64,000 nt of DNA from Funiculus sociatus GB2-C1 (GCF_039962115.1 NZ_JAMPKJ010000017.1:1-64000); one strand, 5' to 3'. Shown: positions 35,636 to 45,439, counted from the stretch's first letter. Made by a program: numbers and translations. The notes: generated by a model not told the origin, from the sequence alone.

Positions 35636-35971
35636 GAGAGCGAACACCTCCAAAGTAAATGCCGAAGGTAGATGGGAATTGCAAGCTGGAAACCTGACGC
35701 TATTGCTTAACGCACTCTCAAGAGGTTGTTATCGTCGATGCGCGATGCAGCTTGTTTTTGCTCTTTTATGGAGTAGAACCATCATCCTTTCAGTAATGCT
35801 GTCTACCAGCACAATTTGTTGGCGCTGTCAACTAGCATATTATTTTTCTTCACAAGTGTTGGCTGCGTTTCGGGAAAAAGCTGAAATTTAATTGAAAAAA
35901 TCTTCACAGTCCGGGCCGAAGTCAGGGGCAAAGCGATCGCTTCCCTTCCTTCGGCTTATTTCAACCCCAGA
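35636..35971. other. Intergenic region
   Basis: The segment between the Cys-rich protein and the beta-barrel candidate has an open plus-strand frame of 85 codons (35634-35891), but its composition is unlike protein and it overlaps the ribosome-binding site of the minus-strand gene. A HIP1 site lies near 35935. I see nothing else. Confidence 0.4.
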
Positions 35972-36640
35972 TTAAGGCATCCATTCCAAAACAATGCCAA
36001 CGCGACTATCTTTTTGTTGTCGGGCGTTTTGTTTCTGGATGTCAGTCGATAAGCGGAAATTACGGGTGAAGGCATAGCCTACAGAAAGCGTTGTGATGCC
36101 GACTTCTTCACTGGTGGCTGGAGCAACCCAACTCTGAGTTAAAGAGATATCTGCGGCACCAGTGCGAGACAAAACTAGCAACACTCTTGCACCGACATTA
36201 ACGCCATCCGTCGAATATTTGTCAGTTTCCAGATGCCGATAGCCTACGACGGGCGCAAAGTTGACGTAACTGCCCAAGGGACGCACGTAATATCGCAAGT
36301 CTACCCCGTAGGCACTCCTGTCCCCTTCAAAGGTTCCCTGATAGTCGCCACTAACCGTTAAACCAGTGCGACCAATAAACAAATCTTCTACACCAACATT
36401 TACTCCTCCCGCTTGCCCAGATGAGGGAAACTGAGAGTAACCCAGCCGTACTCTGGTACGGAAGCTGGGGTCATTACGAATTTCTTCTAAAACATTCGGT
36501 ACTTTTTCCCGCCACCGCTGCAACGCTGGACTATTTTCCATTTTTTCCGGTGTCGCTTGTGGTTGGGTTTGACTTGATGCAGGCGGTATCCCGATCAAGC
36601 TTATACCGAACGTTAACAGCCACCAATAATTTAATCTCAT
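35972..36640 (-). CDS. Secreted beta-barrel-like hypothetical protein
   Basis: From the ATG at 36640 the protein of 222 residues begins with a signal peptide (MRLNYWWLLTFGISLIG, cut near ASS-QTQ). The mature part after about residue 60 has regular amphipathic strands (VRLGYSQFPSS, TGLTVSGDYQGTF, GVDLRYYVRPLG) and ends in VGIVLEWMP. This looks like an outer-membrane or soluble beta-barrel. An upstream frame would add 31 residues without signal character. The function is unknown. Confidence 0.65.
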   Translation of the reverse strand: MRLNYWWLLTFGISLIGIPPASSQTQPQATPEKMENSPALQRWREKVPNVLEEIRNDPSFRTRVRLGYSQFPSSGQAGGVNVGVEDLFIGRTGLTVSGDYQGTFEGDRSAYGVDLRYYVRPLGSYVNFAPVVGYRHLETDKYSTDGVNVGARVLLVLSRTGAADISLTQSWVAPATSEEVGITTLSVGYAFTRNFRLSTDIQKQNARQQKDSRVGIVLEWMP

Positions 36641-36801
36641 GCAAAAATTTTGAGGTTTAAACGCTTTAGGTAGCGAAGGGAATCGCAAAGGTACGCAGAG
36701 CCAGATTAACCTCTTTGCATACCTTTGCGTCAACCGTACCTTTGCGTTAAAAAAAGTGGCTTTGCTTTGTGCAAAACCACTTCAGTTGAAGAAGCTTAAA
36801 A

Positions 36802-37878
36802 TTAGCGTACTGTGCCGTGTACTGATGTCATGTCAATCGGCTTCATCAGGTATAACCGCAGCAATTGCCAAGCATTGGAAACGTAGAACGGTAGCTTCTG
36901 GAAGAATTGCAGGAATTTGGGGGTGTTGGAGTTAGCGATCGCGCCCAGTTTTTCGTTATTGTTGATGCAAACATCCAGCCGTTGATAAAATTCCGGCTTG
37001 GACACATCCAGAATTACTGGAAAAACACGTCCTGCTGTTTCATTGGTCTTTTCAATCACTTTGATATCATAGTCCCGTGCATCCAATCCCAGTGAGGCGT
37101 AAAAGCCGGAACGCTGAATATCGTTAAGGTACATTGTTGCAAACACTGACAGCAGGAAGAACCGACACCACAGCTTCGCTCTCCAATCATTCAAAAACTG
37201 GGGTTGCGCTCGCATTACCGCATCGAAAAAGTCACCGTGGCGGTTTTCATCCTGACACCAGTTTTCAAAGAACCGGAAAATCGGATAAATCCGGTTTTCG
37301 GGATGTGCTTCCAAATGACGATAAATTGTGATATAGCGCCAGTAGCCAATTTTCTCAGACAGATAGGTAGCGTAGAAGATGAACTTTGGCTTAAAGAAGG
37401 TGTATTTATGAGTCTTGGTCAAAAATCCCAAGTCTAGCGACAGGTTGAAGTCTGACAGCGCCTTATTCAGGAAACCTGCATGACGCGCTTCATCCCGTGA
37501 CATCAGGTTAAAGCCTTCCGCCAACAGTGGATTTTTGTCTTTCAATCTGCGTCCCAGCTCTTTGTACAGCAGGAAACCGGAGAATTCTGCTGTGCAGGAA
37601 CGTTCTAGGAATTCGATAAATAATTTGCGAGTTTCCCCGTCGATGCTATCCCACGATTGTTCAAATTCTGCATCTCTGACAAAGTGGTGACGGTTGTAGT
37701 CAGCGCGAAACTCTTCCAGCAGCGCTTTGAGTTCTTCTTCATTCGGCGAGAGATCCATCTTCGCCATTTCATCAAAGTCGGTGGTATAGAACCTGGGTGT
37801 CAGCAAAGTTTCTTTTGCTGGTACTTTCACCCCTGGTCTTAATTCTTCAAAGCTGGGTTTTTTGAGGGAATCCACCAT
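36802..37878 (-). CDS. acsF: Mg-protoporphyrin IX monomethyl ester (oxidative) cyclase AcsF
   Basis: AcsF is the aerobic di-iron cyclase that forms the fifth ring of chlorophyll. The ATG at 37878 ([16 protein letters not shown]) gives 358 residues, the usual length. An upstream frame with 13 extra residues has no support. The di-iron ligands are visible in [24 protein letters not shown] and [12 protein letters not shown]. The purine-rich stretch AGAGAAAGAGAA lies before the start. An oxygen-requiring cyclase indicates aerobic phototrophy. Its spacer includes a heptamer repeat at 38013-38123. Confidence 0.95.
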   Translation of the reverse strand: MVDSLKKPSFEELRPGVKVPAKETLLTPRFYTTDFDEMAKMDLSPNEEELKALLEEFRADYNRHHFVRDAEFEQSWDSIDGETRKLFIEFLERSCTAEFSGFLLYKELGRRLKDKNPLLAEGFNLMSRDEARHAGFLNKALSDFNLSLDLGFLTKTHKYTFFKPKFIFYATYLSEKIGYWRYITIYRHLEAHPENRIYPIFRFFENWCQDENRHGDFFDAVMRAQPQFLNDWRAKLWCRFFLLSVFATMYLNDIQRSGFYASLGLDARDYDIKVIEKTNETAGRVFPVILDVSKPEFYQRLDVCINNNEKLGAIANSNTPKFLQFFQKLPFYVSNAWQLLRLYLMKPIDMTSVHGTVR

Positions 37879-38012
37879 ATTCTCTTTCTCTCTTGTTATA
37901 AATTCTGTCGCTCTCACTCTTTGCCTGCGTTCCAGTCTACCAATCTCCAGGGTAGCGATCGCTCACCTGTTCGGTTAAGACTTGCTAAGCACTTTCAACT
38001 TTTGTCACATTT

Positions 38013-38123
38013 GCTGGGGACTGGGAGCTGGGACTGGGAGCTAGGGACTAGGGACTGGGTAAGATTCTTCCCTATTCCCAATTCCCAATTCCCAATTCCC
38101 AATTCCCCAATTCCCAATTCCCA
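38013..38123. repeat. Heptanucleotide repeat element
   Basis: A G-rich arm (GGGACTGGGAGCT units), the core GACTGGGTAAGATTCTTC and a C-rich arm of TTCCCAA heptamers. It has the same order and core as the element at 11082-11253, and both begin with TTTGCTGGGG. Confidence 0.85.
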
Positions 38124-38176
38124 AAACAAAATATCTATCATTGAAACCAGGATACCTGAAGCAAAGCGGGAATTTT

Positions 38177-38653
38177 ATGAACAATGTCTCCACTGCCTAT
38201 TTTCTTTGGCTCGGCTGTTTATTTTCCCCGCCCATAGCGGGGCTGCATCGCCTTTACAATGGAAAAATCGGGACTGGTCTGCTGTGGCTGTTTACTTTTG
38301 GTTTATTTGGTGTCGGGCAGGTAGTGGATTTATTTTTGATTCCTCGAATGGTAGAAGAGCATAACGCCCTGTCTAAAGCCAAATTGGGGGTATCTGCCAA
38401 TGGTGTGCCTTTGTCGCAGCCTGCGATCGCTCTCACCAAGCAAGAGCTAACCCGTGACGAAATGATGCTCAAACTTCTGAAAGCCGCCGCTGTTAGAGGG
38501 GGCAAACTTTCCGTCACCCAAGCAGTGATGGAAACTGGGCTTAACTTTACCCAGGTAGAAGCCACGTTGAAAGACATGGTTAAAAGTGGCTACGTTATGA
38601 TTGACAATCATCCCGAAACAGGCATCGTCATTTACGAGTTCATCGAGTTGTAA
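38177..38653 (+). CDS. TM2-domain protein with C-terminal winged-helix-like region
   Basis: From the ATG at 38177 the 158-residue protein has a TM2 domain: two helices (AYFLWLGCLFSPPIAGLHRLY and GLLWLFTFGLFGVGQVVDLF) with the G-HR-Y and DLF-IP signatures. The C-terminal part (residues about 95-158, including GGKLSVTQAVMETGLNF) looks like a winged helix-turn-helix. A TM2 protein with such a cytoplasmic domain could be a small membrane-bound sensor, but the role is unknown. Confidence 0.75.
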   Translation: MNNVSTAYFLWLGCLFSPPIAGLHRLYNGKIGTGLLWLFTFGLFGVGQVVDLFLIPRMVEEHNALSKAKLGVSANGVPLSQPAIALTKQELTRDEMMLKLLKAAAVRGGKLSVTQAVMETGLNFTQVEATLKDMVKSGYVMIDNHPETGIVIYEFIEL

Positions 38654-38709
38654 AAGGGTTTATCGAATACTTGCAATACCCCCTACAGGTGTTACCTGGG
38701 GCTAAAGCC

Positions 38710-38745
38710 GAATGTAGAGACGTTGTATATAACATCTCTACATTC
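38710..38745. terminator. Hairpin between convergent genes
   Basis: GAATGTAGAGACGTT and AACATCTCTACATTC pair over 15 bp with one mismatch around a six-base loop. It lies between the convergent TM2 and DUF2996 genes and can serve both. Confidence 0.6.
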
Positions 38746-38759
38746 GTCAGGCATTTTCA

Positions 38760-39503
38760 CTAATTTCTAGTCAGCCACTTTTGAGCATTCAACCGCTGCG
38801 TAACCCCAAACACCAGTAAATCTAGCGTTATTTTACGCTCATCACACAAAAAAGGCTCAATCGTGCTAGGTTTAGAACCTTCATAACAGGAAAAAGCTCT
38901 TTGTTTTTGGATGTCTTCTTCAGGGAAATAAACGTTAAATTGACGTTTACCGCCTTGCCAACTACCGTAGACTTGCCAGCAGTCCGAGACTTCTTGAAGC
39001 GATCGCTTTTCCAACTTTAACTCTAAATCTTGAACACCCGTTTTCTCAAGTGCTGTTTTTAAAGCTGGCAAGTAGTCTTGTTGGATAAATTCCATAAATG
39101 GCTTATCTTCAACCGCCGGAGCTTTTTCTTTTTTTGCGGCTGCGGGTTTGGCTGCTGGCTTATCCCCATCTTTAGCGGGTTTGGCTGCTGGCTTATCCCC
39201 ATCTTTAGCGGCTTTAGCCGCTGGCTTGTCCTCTTTCGGTACTTGTGCAGTTTTTTTAGGATTTGGCTGCACTTGAGCCGAGTCATCTGGAGTTGATGCC
39301 GCGGTAGAAGATTTCTCGCCAGCAGCGTTAGGGTTGACTTCTGGATTGGTGGATGCGGGGTCGGGGGCGTTTGCTGTAGGAATGTTGGTTGCTACATCCG
39401 CGTCGGTACTGGGAGCATTGTCCTCAGAAACATCGGGAGCTTGTTTATCAACAGTGCTGGGAGCTACCTCTTCAGCATCATTATGATTAATTTCTTCTGG
39501 CAT
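38760..39503 (-). CDS. DUF2996-type protein with repetitive N-terminus
   Basis: The 247-residue protein has a disordered, Ala/Pro/Lys/Asp-rich first half and a folded C-terminal domain (from about 125: DKPFMEFIQQDYLPALK). That domain has the Trp-rich segment DCWQVYGSWQGGKRQF, which I take to be DUF2996, a cyanobacterial domain. The low-complexity part contains a tandem repeat of an 11-residue unit (DGDKPAAKPAK) coded by a 33-base repeat near 39140-39215. It is probably co-transcribed with the MoaD-like gene and thrC upstream. Its function is unknown. Confidence 0.75.
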   Translation of the reverse strand: MPEEINHNDAEEVAPSTVDKQAPDVSEDNAPSTDADVATNIPTANAPDPASTNPEVNPNAAGEKSSTAASTPDDSAQVQPNPKKTAQVPKEDKPAAKAAKDGDKPAAKPAKDGDKPAAKPAAAKKEKAPAVEDKPFMEFIQQDYLPALKTALEKTGVQDLELKLEKRSLQEVSDCWQVYGSWQGGKRQFNVYFPEEDIQKQRAFSCYEGSKPSTIEPFLCDERKITLDLLVFGVTQRLNAQKWLTRN

Positions 39504-39553
39504 TCTTCTACTCCAAGGCTTGACGGTTCCTTTATTGCCAATCCTAACTTGAA

Positions 39554-39829
39554 TCAGCCTCCAGCCTGCGCTGCCACAATGCTTACTTCATCGCCTTCTT
39601 TGAGAGGTGTTTTGGCTCCTTCCAAAAAGCGGATGTCTTCGCTGTTAACGTAGAAGTTTACAAATCTGCGTACCTCCCCTTGTTCGTCGCAAAGACGCAT
39701 TTTGATGCCAGGGAAGCTTTGCTCTAGGGATTCGAGCAATTCACTAATCGTACTGCCATTACCTTCGACAGCGGCTTGATTGTTTGTCAGCTTTTGTAGA
39801 GGAGTGGGAATTAAAACTTTGACGGACAT
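39554..39829 (-). CDS. MoaD/ThiS-family sulfur carrier next to thrC
   Basis: The 91-residue beta-grasp protein ends in VAAQAGG, the diglycine tail needed for adenylation. The middle ([16 protein letters not shown]) fits MoaD/ThiS-like carriers. It lies 89 bases downstream of thrC on the same strand, with a palindromic repeat in the gap, and 50 bases upstream of the DUF2996 gene. Known cases such as CysO/CysM link such carriers to PLP enzymes, and the neighbourhood of a PLP enzyme here is suggestive only. Confidence 0.82.
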   Translation of the reverse strand: MSVKVLIPTPLQKLTNNQAAVEGNGSTISELLESLEQSFPGIKMRLCDEQGEVRRFVNFYVNSEDIRFLEGAKTPLKEGDEVSIVAAQAGG

Positions 39830-39860
39830 AGTAATCAGTAATTGGTAATTGTCAATTTCT

Positions 39861-39905
39861 CGTTCCCAGCATCTGACTGGGAACGAAATAAGGAGGCTCT
39901 ACCTC
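39861..39905. repeat. Dispersed palindromic repeat
   Basis: CGTTCCCAG, a seven-base loop and CTGGGAACG form a perfect 9-bp hairpin, followed by GGAGGCTCTACCTCGG. It belongs to the same family as 14868-14960 and 18243-18350. It lies in the gap between thrC and the MoaD-like gene. Confidence 0.7.
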
Positions 39906-39918
39906 GGTGCTAAGAAAA

Positions 39919-41211
39919 TTAGACCAGCACTTGCTGCCAGTCGAGACGCTCCAGTGTACGCGATCGCTCCAAGGCACGCTCGAAACTATCCAACTTCGCC
40001 TCAATTGTCAGCGGTTCACCAATGTATCCTTGCACGGCTTCCTGAGTTTTCAGCCCGTTGCCCGTGATATATACAACAGTGGTTTCCGAAGGATCAATCT
40101 TACCAGCTTCCACCAGCTTTTTCAGCACAGCCACAGTTGTGCCGCCAGCAGTTTCGGTGAAGATGCCTTCAGTTTCAGCCAACAGCTTGATGCCGTCAAC
40201 AATTTCTGCATCGTTGACTGATTCGATGCTGCCGTTTGTTTTCTTAGCTATTTCCAGCGCATAGACTCCATCAGCAGGGTTGCCGATAGCGATGGATTTA
40301 GCAATTGTATTCGGCTTGACTGGGGTCACAAAGTCGCGTCCATCCCGATAAGCTTGGGCAATGGGGGAACAACCTTCTGCCTGTGCGCCACTGAAACGGA
40401 CGCTCTTTTCGTCAACCAGCCCAACTTTGATAAATTCTTGGAACCCTTTGTAGATTTTGGTGAACAGAGAACCAGAGGCAAGAGGGGCAACGATATGATC
40501 CGGCAACTGCCAGCCTAGCTGTTCTGCAACTTCATAGCCAAGGGTTTTGGAACCTTCGGAGTAGTAGGGGCGCAAATTGATATTGACAAATCCCCAGCCT
40601 TGTGTATTGGCAACTTCGCAGCAGAGGCGGTTTACTTGGTCGTAGTTACCTTGAACTGCCATAACCGTAGGGCCGTAGATGAGCGTACCCAGGACTTTGC
40701 CAGCTTCGAGGTCAGCGGGGATGAAAACGCAGCAGTCTAGTCCGGCGTGGGCAGCGATCGCAGCTGTAGAATTAGCCAAATTTCCTGTACTGGCGCAGGA
40801 CACCGTAGTGAAACCTAACTCCTGCGCTCTTGTTAAAGCCACCGACACCACCCGGTCTTTAAAGCTCAGGGTGGGCATATTGACGGCATCGTTTTTAATA
40901 TAAAGATTTTTAATACCCAGGCGACGTGCCAAGCGATTTGCTTTAACTAGCGGTGTCATGCCAGTTCCTACATCAATCGGTGTTTCGGTGACAACTGGCA
41001 AAAATGGACGATAGCGCCAAATTGAGTTCGGCCCTTTCTGAATACTTTCACGAGTAACGGTGCGGCGCAGCGCATCGTAGTCATAGGTTACTTCCAAAGG
41101 GCCAAAACAAAACTCACATACATGAGTTGCCTTGGGTTCGTACTCGGTGCCGCACTCTTTACACTTAAGCGCTTTAAAGGTTGCCGTTGTTGACTGGGTT
41201 GCCTGGGTCAT
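39919..41211 (-). CDS. thrC: Threonine synthase
   Basis: This PLP enzyme turns O-phosphohomoserine into threonine. The 430-residue protein has an N-terminal zinc-ribbon-like segment (CKECG ... CEFCFGPL) typical of this ThrC type, the PLP lysine in PTLSFKDRVVS (about residue 118), and the glycine-rich phosphate loop ASGSLFTK. It is the first gene of a probable thrC - MoaD-like - DUF2996 transcript. Confidence 0.95.
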   Translation of the reverse strand: MTQATQSTTATFKALKCKECGTEYEPKATHVCEFCFGPLEVTYDYDALRRTVTRESIQKGPNSIWRYRPFLPVVTETPIDVGTGMTPLVKANRLARRLGIKNLYIKNDAVNMPTLSFKDRVVSVALTRAQELGFTTVSCASTGNLANSTAAIAAHAGLDCCVFIPADLEAGKVLGTLIYGPTVMAVQGNYDQVNRLCCEVANTQGWGFVNINLRPYYSEGSKTLGYEVAEQLGWQLPDHIVAPLASGSLFTKIYKGFQEFIKVGLVDEKSVRFSGAQAEGCSPIAQAYRDGRDFVTPVKPNTIAKSIAIGNPADGVYALEIAKKTNGSIESVNDAEIVDGIKLLAETEGIFTETAGGTTVAVLKKLVEAGKIDPSETTVVYITGNGLKTQEAVQGYIGEPLTIEAKLDSFERALERSRTLERLDWQQVLV

Positions 41212-41480
41212 GGGTATTTACACTCTACTGAACTTCCGTCATCAGTTCGGTTGATACTAGCACAGGTAAAAATACCCGTCAAATATATCCGACTATTTTA
41301 GTCGGGATTAACAGAACGCTAGTTGTGTTAACTATTCCCCACGGTTAACAGGGTGTGTTGCTCTGGGGTGATGATAATCCAGAGCTTCTGGATAAACGAA
41401 CCAAAATTATTGGCAGCCTGAGAATAAGATATATCTTTTGCCTTGGTAAATAATTCTTCACCGCGATCGCATCCCCAAAA

Positions 41481-41508
41481 CAAAAAGCCCCCACACGGGG
41501 GCTTTTTG
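41481..41508 (-). terminator. Second ndhD terminator
   Basis: The stem of about 12 bp is CAAAAAGCCCCC with GGGGGCTTTTTG, with A and T tracts that allow function in both directions. It is the distal copy, 98 bases beyond the first. Confidence 0.75.
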
Positions 41509-41578
41509 CGTAGCTGCGCCTTCTGGCGTTCGGCATTTTAATTAGTTGGGAAATTAGTACGCGATCGCATCCCCAAAA

Positions 41579-41606
41579 CAAAAAGCCCCCGTGTGGGGGC
41601 TTTTTG
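41579..41606 (-). terminator. First ndhD terminator
   Basis: This hairpin has the same arms as the distal one. It starts about 30 bases after the ndhD stop codon on the minus strand, so it is the primary terminator of the ndhF-ndhD operon. Confidence 0.8.
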
Positions 41607-41636
41607 CGTAGCTTGCGCCTTCCGGCATTCGGCCTT

Positions 41637-43214
41637 TTAATTAGCACCAATTTCCGGCGCACGCAAAGACACGGTTTCCGTACTCTGTCGCTGTTGCGCC
41701 AAAGACGGTACAGAATCTCGCAATCTTGCCGTCAGCTGTATCGTTGTCGCATCATAAATCTGCGTCAACAACTTCGGATAAAAACCAATGCCAATAATTG
41801 GCACCAACAGACAGGCAATAATAAACACCTCTCGTGGTTCAGCATCGATCAAGGCTTCGTGTTCAACTAATTCCTTGTTCTCCGAACCATAGAAAATTTC
41901 CCGCAGCATCGAGAGTAGGTATATTGGTGTCAAGATCACACCAACAGCCGCTAGGAAGACCACTATCACCTTAAAAGTCGAGTTATAAGCATCGCTGGTA
42001 GCAAAGCCGACAAACACCATCAATTCCGCCACAAAGCCGCTCATCCCAGGCAACGCCAAAGATGCCATCGAACAGGTAGTGAACATGGCGAAAATTTTCC
42101 GCATTTTCTGCCCGACACCGCCCATTTCATCCAGCATCAGCGTGTGAGTGCGATCGTAAGTCGCTCCCACCAGGAAGAATAAACTCGCCCCAATTAAGCC
42201 GTGGGAAACCATTTGCAGTACCGCACCACTCAAACCTAAATCGGTGAATGAGGCAATCCCAATCAGCACAAATCCCATGTGAGAGATCGAAGAATAGGCG
42301 ATTTTGCGCTTCAGGTTGCGCTGGGCAAAAGAGGTGAGAGCAGCGTAGATGATGTTAGTAACACCCAGAATCACCAACGCTGGCGCAAACAGCGCATGAG
42401 CGTCAGGGAGGATCTGGGCGTTCATCCGAATCAGCGCGTAGCCGCCCATCTTCAGCAAAATTCCCGCCAGCAACATATGCACGGGCGCGGTAGCTTCGCC
42501 GTGGGCATCAGGAAGCCAGGTATGTAGGGGAATGATGGGCAGCTTAACGCCGTAGGCTATTAGGAATCCGGCGTAAATCCAGAGTTGGAAATTGAGGGCG
42601 TAATCTTTGGCAGCCAGCGCGCTCATATCGAACGTTACCGTATCGCCGTAGAACGCCATCGCCAGCGCTGCCACTAAAATGAACAGCGAAGCGCCTGCGG
42701 TGTAGAGGATAAACTTGGTCGCCGCATAAAGACGCTTTTTACCGCCCCAGATTGCCAATAGCAGGTATACCGGAATCAGTTCCAGTTCCCACACTAGGAA
42801 AAACAACAGCATATCTTGGACAGCAAACACGGCAATTTGACCGCCGTACATTGCCAGAAGCAAAAAGTAAAACAGCTTCGGCTTAAAAGTTACAGGCCAA
42901 GCTGCCAAAGTTGCCAGTGTGGTGATGAAGCCAGTAAGCAACACCAGGGGCATTGACAAGCCATCTACGCCCACCGACCATTTTAAATCCAGCTGCGGCA
43001 CCCAAGAATAACTCTCTACCAGTTGCAAACCGGGGTTAGAAAAGTCGTACTGGGTATAGAAGGTGTATACTATGACCGCGAAATCAATCAGCCCGACAAT
43101 CAGGGCGTACCAACGCACTGTTTTGCCATCTTTATCCGGCACCAGCGGCACCAGCAGAGAGGCAGCGACGGGAAACAAAATGATGAAAGTCAGCCAAGGA
43201 AAGTTTGCATTCAT
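41637..43214 (-). CDS. ndhD: NDH-1 subunit NdhD (NdhD1/D2 type)
   Basis: NdhD is an antiporter-like membrane subunit of the photosynthetic NDH-1 complex. The 525-residue protein has about fourteen helices and family hallmarks such as [35 protein letters not shown] and [15 protein letters not shown] conserved membrane glutamate is in VWELELIP and a lysine in GVKLPIIP. These fit the respiratory/cyclic-electron-flow NdhD1/D2 group. ndhF lies upstream with a 128-base gap that contains a heptamer repeat. Confidence 0.93.
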   Translation of the reverse strand: MNANFPWLTFIILFPVAASLLVPLVPDKDGKTVRWYALIVGLIDFAVIVYTFYTQYDFSNPGLQLVESYSWVPQLDLKWSVGVDGLSMPLVLLTGFITTLATLAAWPVTFKPKLFYFLLLAMYGGQIAVFAVQDMLLFFLVWELELIPVYLLLAIWGGKKRLYAATKFILYTAGASLFILVAALAMAFYGDTVTFDMSALAAKDYALNFQLWIYAGFLIAYGVKLPIIPLHTWLPDAHGEATAPVHMLLAGILLKMGGYALIRMNAQILPDAHALFAPALVILGVTNIIYAALTSFAQRNLKRKIAYSSISHMGFVLIGIASFTDLGLSGAVLQMVSHGLIGASLFFLVGATYDRTHTLMLDEMGGVGQKMRKIFAMFTTCSMASLALPGMSGFVAELMVFVGFATSDAYNSTFKVIVVFLAAVGVILTPIYLLSMLREIFYGSENKELVEHEALIDAEPREVFIIACLLVPIIGIGFYPKLLTQIYDATTIQLTARLRDSVPSLAQQRQSTETVSLRAPEIGAN

Positions 43215-43227
43215 TGGTAATTGCTAA

Positions 43228-43340
43228 TTGCTATTTGCTAATTGGCAATTGGGGAAAGGGTGATTGGGGATTGGGAATTGGTGAAAAGTCTTACCCAGTC
43301 CCTAGCCCCCAGTCTCCAGTCCCTAGTCCCCATTTCCCAA
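43228..43340. repeat. Heptanucleotide repeat between ndhF and ndhD
   Basis: It is the dispersed element in opposite orientation: reading the minus strand gives GGGACTGGGTAAGACTTTTC and the C-rich heptamers. It fills nearly all of the space between the two ndh genes, so it is transcribed in the operon. Confidence 0.82.
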
Positions 43341-43342
43341 TA

Positions 43343-45439
43343 TCAAGTGACACCAAAGACAATCACGCCTACCAGCACCGCAGCAAACACAATCAGCGCA
43401 TAGAATTGGACGCGACCAGTTTCAAAGTATTTCAGGCTTTCACCACTTAAGAGGGTAGCTAATCCGGTGAGGTTAACTGCACCATCGACAACTCGAAAGT
43501 CCACTTCCATAACTTGTCGTGCTATGCGGCGGCATCCCTGAACAAAAAGGTTGTCATAGATTTCGTCAAAGTACCACTTGTTGAGAGAAAGCTTGTACAG
43601 GAAGGGGATTTTGGATGCGATCGCTGCCGGATCGATTTTGCCATGCAAGTACATCAGAGAAGCCAAAGTAATTCCGATCAAGGCAATTCCTACTGAATTA
43701 CCACCCATGATCAGAAATTCCGTCAAGTTGAACTCGGTTGCTTTTTCCAAAACTTCCTCAACGGACTCGCTTGGCGCGTGAATGAACTCCTCAAAGTAGT
43801 TGTGGAATGGCGTTCCCACCAAACCAATTAGCGCCGAAGGCACCGCCAAAATTAGTAATGGCAGCGTCATAGAAATTGGTGACTCGTGGGGATACTCACT
43901 GTGGCTGTGGTCGTCGTGGCTATCATGTGCTTTAGCCTTCAACTCTCTGGTATCCATTGCCCCCGGGCCAAAATTAGGACTAAGGGTTGCGGACTCAGAA
44001 CCCAGTTCTAAGGTAGATTTAGCGCCTGCTAGAAGTTGCTTGCGAATATCCATCTCATTGCCCCGGAATTCGCCCTCAAACGTCCGGAAGTACATCCGGA
44101 ACATATAGAAAGCGGTCATCCCAGCCGTCAGCCAACCGATGCCCCACAGCAACGGATTAGCGCCAAAGGCAGAACCCAAGATTTCATCTTTCGACCAGAA
44201 GCCAGCAAAAGGCGGAATCCCACTAATTGCCAAAGTTCCCACCAAAAACGTCATGGCGGTAATCGGCATATACTTTCGCAGTCCCCCCATCAGCCGCATA
44301 TCCTGATTTAGGGCGGTATCGTGACCCACAACATCTTCCATGCCGTGAATTACAGAACCAGAACCCAAAAACAGCATCGCCTTGAAGTAGGCGTGAGTCA
44401 TCAGGTGAAACAAACCAGCAGTGTATGCCCCTACTCCCATCGCCATCACCATATAGCCCAGTTGGGACATAGTGGAATAGGCTAGACCCTTCTTGATATC
44501 GTTTTGGGTAATAGCGATTGTGGCACCTGTAAAGGCGGTAACGGCTCCCGTCCAGGCAATCACATCCATTGCCACTGGGATGCCTTCAAACACCGGATAC
44601 ATCCGGGCAATTAGGAAAACACCAGCCGCCACCATCGTTGCCGCGTGAATCAGCGCAGAGATGGGCGTAGGGCCTTCCATCGCGTCTGGTAGCCAGACGT
44701 GTAGGGGAACCTGGGCAGATTTTGCCACAGGCCCCATAAATACTAAAACTGCGAACAGGGCGGCAAGACCGGCGCTGAGGTAGCCAGATTCGACCAATGT
44801 GTGCAAGCGATCGCCCATCACGTCGAACTCAAAGCTGCCAGTTGCCCAGTAAAGCCCCAGCATCCCCAACAGCAGACCAAAATCGCCAACGCGGTTGGTT
44901 ACAAAAGCTTTTTGACAGGCATCAGCTGCCCCTTTGCGGTCATACCAGAACCCGATCAGTAGGTACGAACACATACCGACCAGTTCCCAGAAAATATAAA
45001 CCTGTACCAGGTTTGGGCTGACCACTAGACCCAACATTGAGGAGCTAAATAGGCTCAGGTAGGCGTAAAATCGCACATACCCCGGATCGTGAGCCATGTA
45101 GCCATCGGTATAAATCATCACCAGGAAGGCTACTGTCGTCACGATGACCAGCATCAAGGCTGTTAAATGGTCAATCGTGTAGCCCATATTCAGGTGAAAA
45201 TTTCCTGCTGCTGCCCATTCTAGGGCGCGGGTGTAGGGCGGGTGTCCGTGAAATTGACTCCAAAGCAAAGCTAAGGAGTAACCCATCGCCGCCCCCAGCA
45301 GGGAAACTATAACTACGGCGTTTAACTGCCGTAGACGGTTAGTAAGTTGGTTAATCGAAATTAGTCCCAGACCGACCAGCATCGCCCCAGCTAGTGGCAG
45401 CACCGGGATGATCCAGGCATACTGATAGAGTGGTTCCAT
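43343..45439 (-). CDS. ndhF: NDH-1 subunit NdhF (NdhF1 type)
   Basis: NdhF is the large antiporter-like subunit of NDH-1. I start at the ATG at 45439 (698 residues); a GTG one codon earlier is less likely. Hallmarks are ELVGMCSYLLIGFWYDRKGAADACQ split over a helix pair, the PLHVWLPDAMEGPTPISALIHAATMV motif region, and about sixteen helices. The acidic/His-rich segment HDSHDDHSHSEYPHES near residue 500 lies in a loop. The gene is followed by ndhD, the usual NdhF1-D1 pair. STRR DNA separates them. Confidence 0.93.
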   Translation of the reverse strand: MEPLYQYAWIIPVLPLAGAMLVGLGLISINQLTNRLRQLNAVVIVSLLGAAMGYSLALLWSQFHGHPPYTRALEWAAAGNFHLNMGYTIDHLTALMLVIVTTVAFLVMIYTDGYMAHDPGYVRFYAYLSLFSSSMLGLVVSPNLVQVYIFWELVGMCSYLLIGFWYDRKGAADACQKAFVTNRVGDFGLLLGMLGLYWATGSFEFDVMGDRLHTLVESGYLSAGLAALFAVLVFMGPVAKSAQVPLHVWLPDAMEGPTPISALIHAATMVAAGVFLIARMYPVFEGIPVAMDVIAWTGAVTAFTGATIAITQNDIKKGLAYSTMSQLGYMVMAMGVGAYTAGLFHLMTHAYFKAMLFLGSGSVIHGMEDVVGHDTALNQDMRLMGGLRKYMPITAMTFLVGTLAISGIPPFAGFWSKDEILGSAFGANPLLWGIGWLTAGMTAFYMFRMYFRTFEGEFRGNEMDIRKQLLAGAKSTLELGSESATLSPNFGPGAMDTRELKAKAHDSHDDHSHSEYPHESPISMTLPLLILAVPSALIGLVGTPFHNYFEEFIHAPSESVEEVLEKATEFNLTEFLIMGGNSVGIALIGITLASLMYLHGKIDPAAIASKIPFLYKLSLNKWYFDEIYDNLFVQGCRRIARQVMEVDFRVVDGAVNLTGLATLLSGESLKYFETGRVQFYALIVFAAVLVGVIVFGVT

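Larger units (their letters stand above)
41212..41636. other. Intergenic region between thrC and ndhD
   Basis: The 425 bases hold the thrC promoter side and a duplicated terminator unit (listed below). A 105-codon frame on the minus strand reads through this duplication and is not a gene. Confidence 0.5.
41462..41644. repeat. Tandem duplication carrying two terminators
   Basis: A unit of about 98 bases, starting CGCGATCGCATCCCC and ending in TTTTAATTAG, occurs twice. Each copy has the hairpin CAAAAAGCCCCC ... GGGGGCTTTTTG (41481-41508 and 41579-41606). The loops differ (ACAC-type in copy 1, GTGT-type in copy 2). Copy 2 overlaps the stop codon of ndhD, and copy 1 has a matching end beyond the gene. 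The unit was therefore duplicated together with the ndhD 3' end. Confidence 0.85.

Noticed and set aside
35634-35891. 85-codon plus-strand frame
   Set aside because: It covers the start and ribosome-binding site of the better-supported Cys-rich gene on the other strand and has no protein-like pattern.
41345-41662. 105-codon frame across the duplicated terminators
   Set aside because: Its repeated residues come directly from the duplicated hairpin DNA, not from a protein domain.
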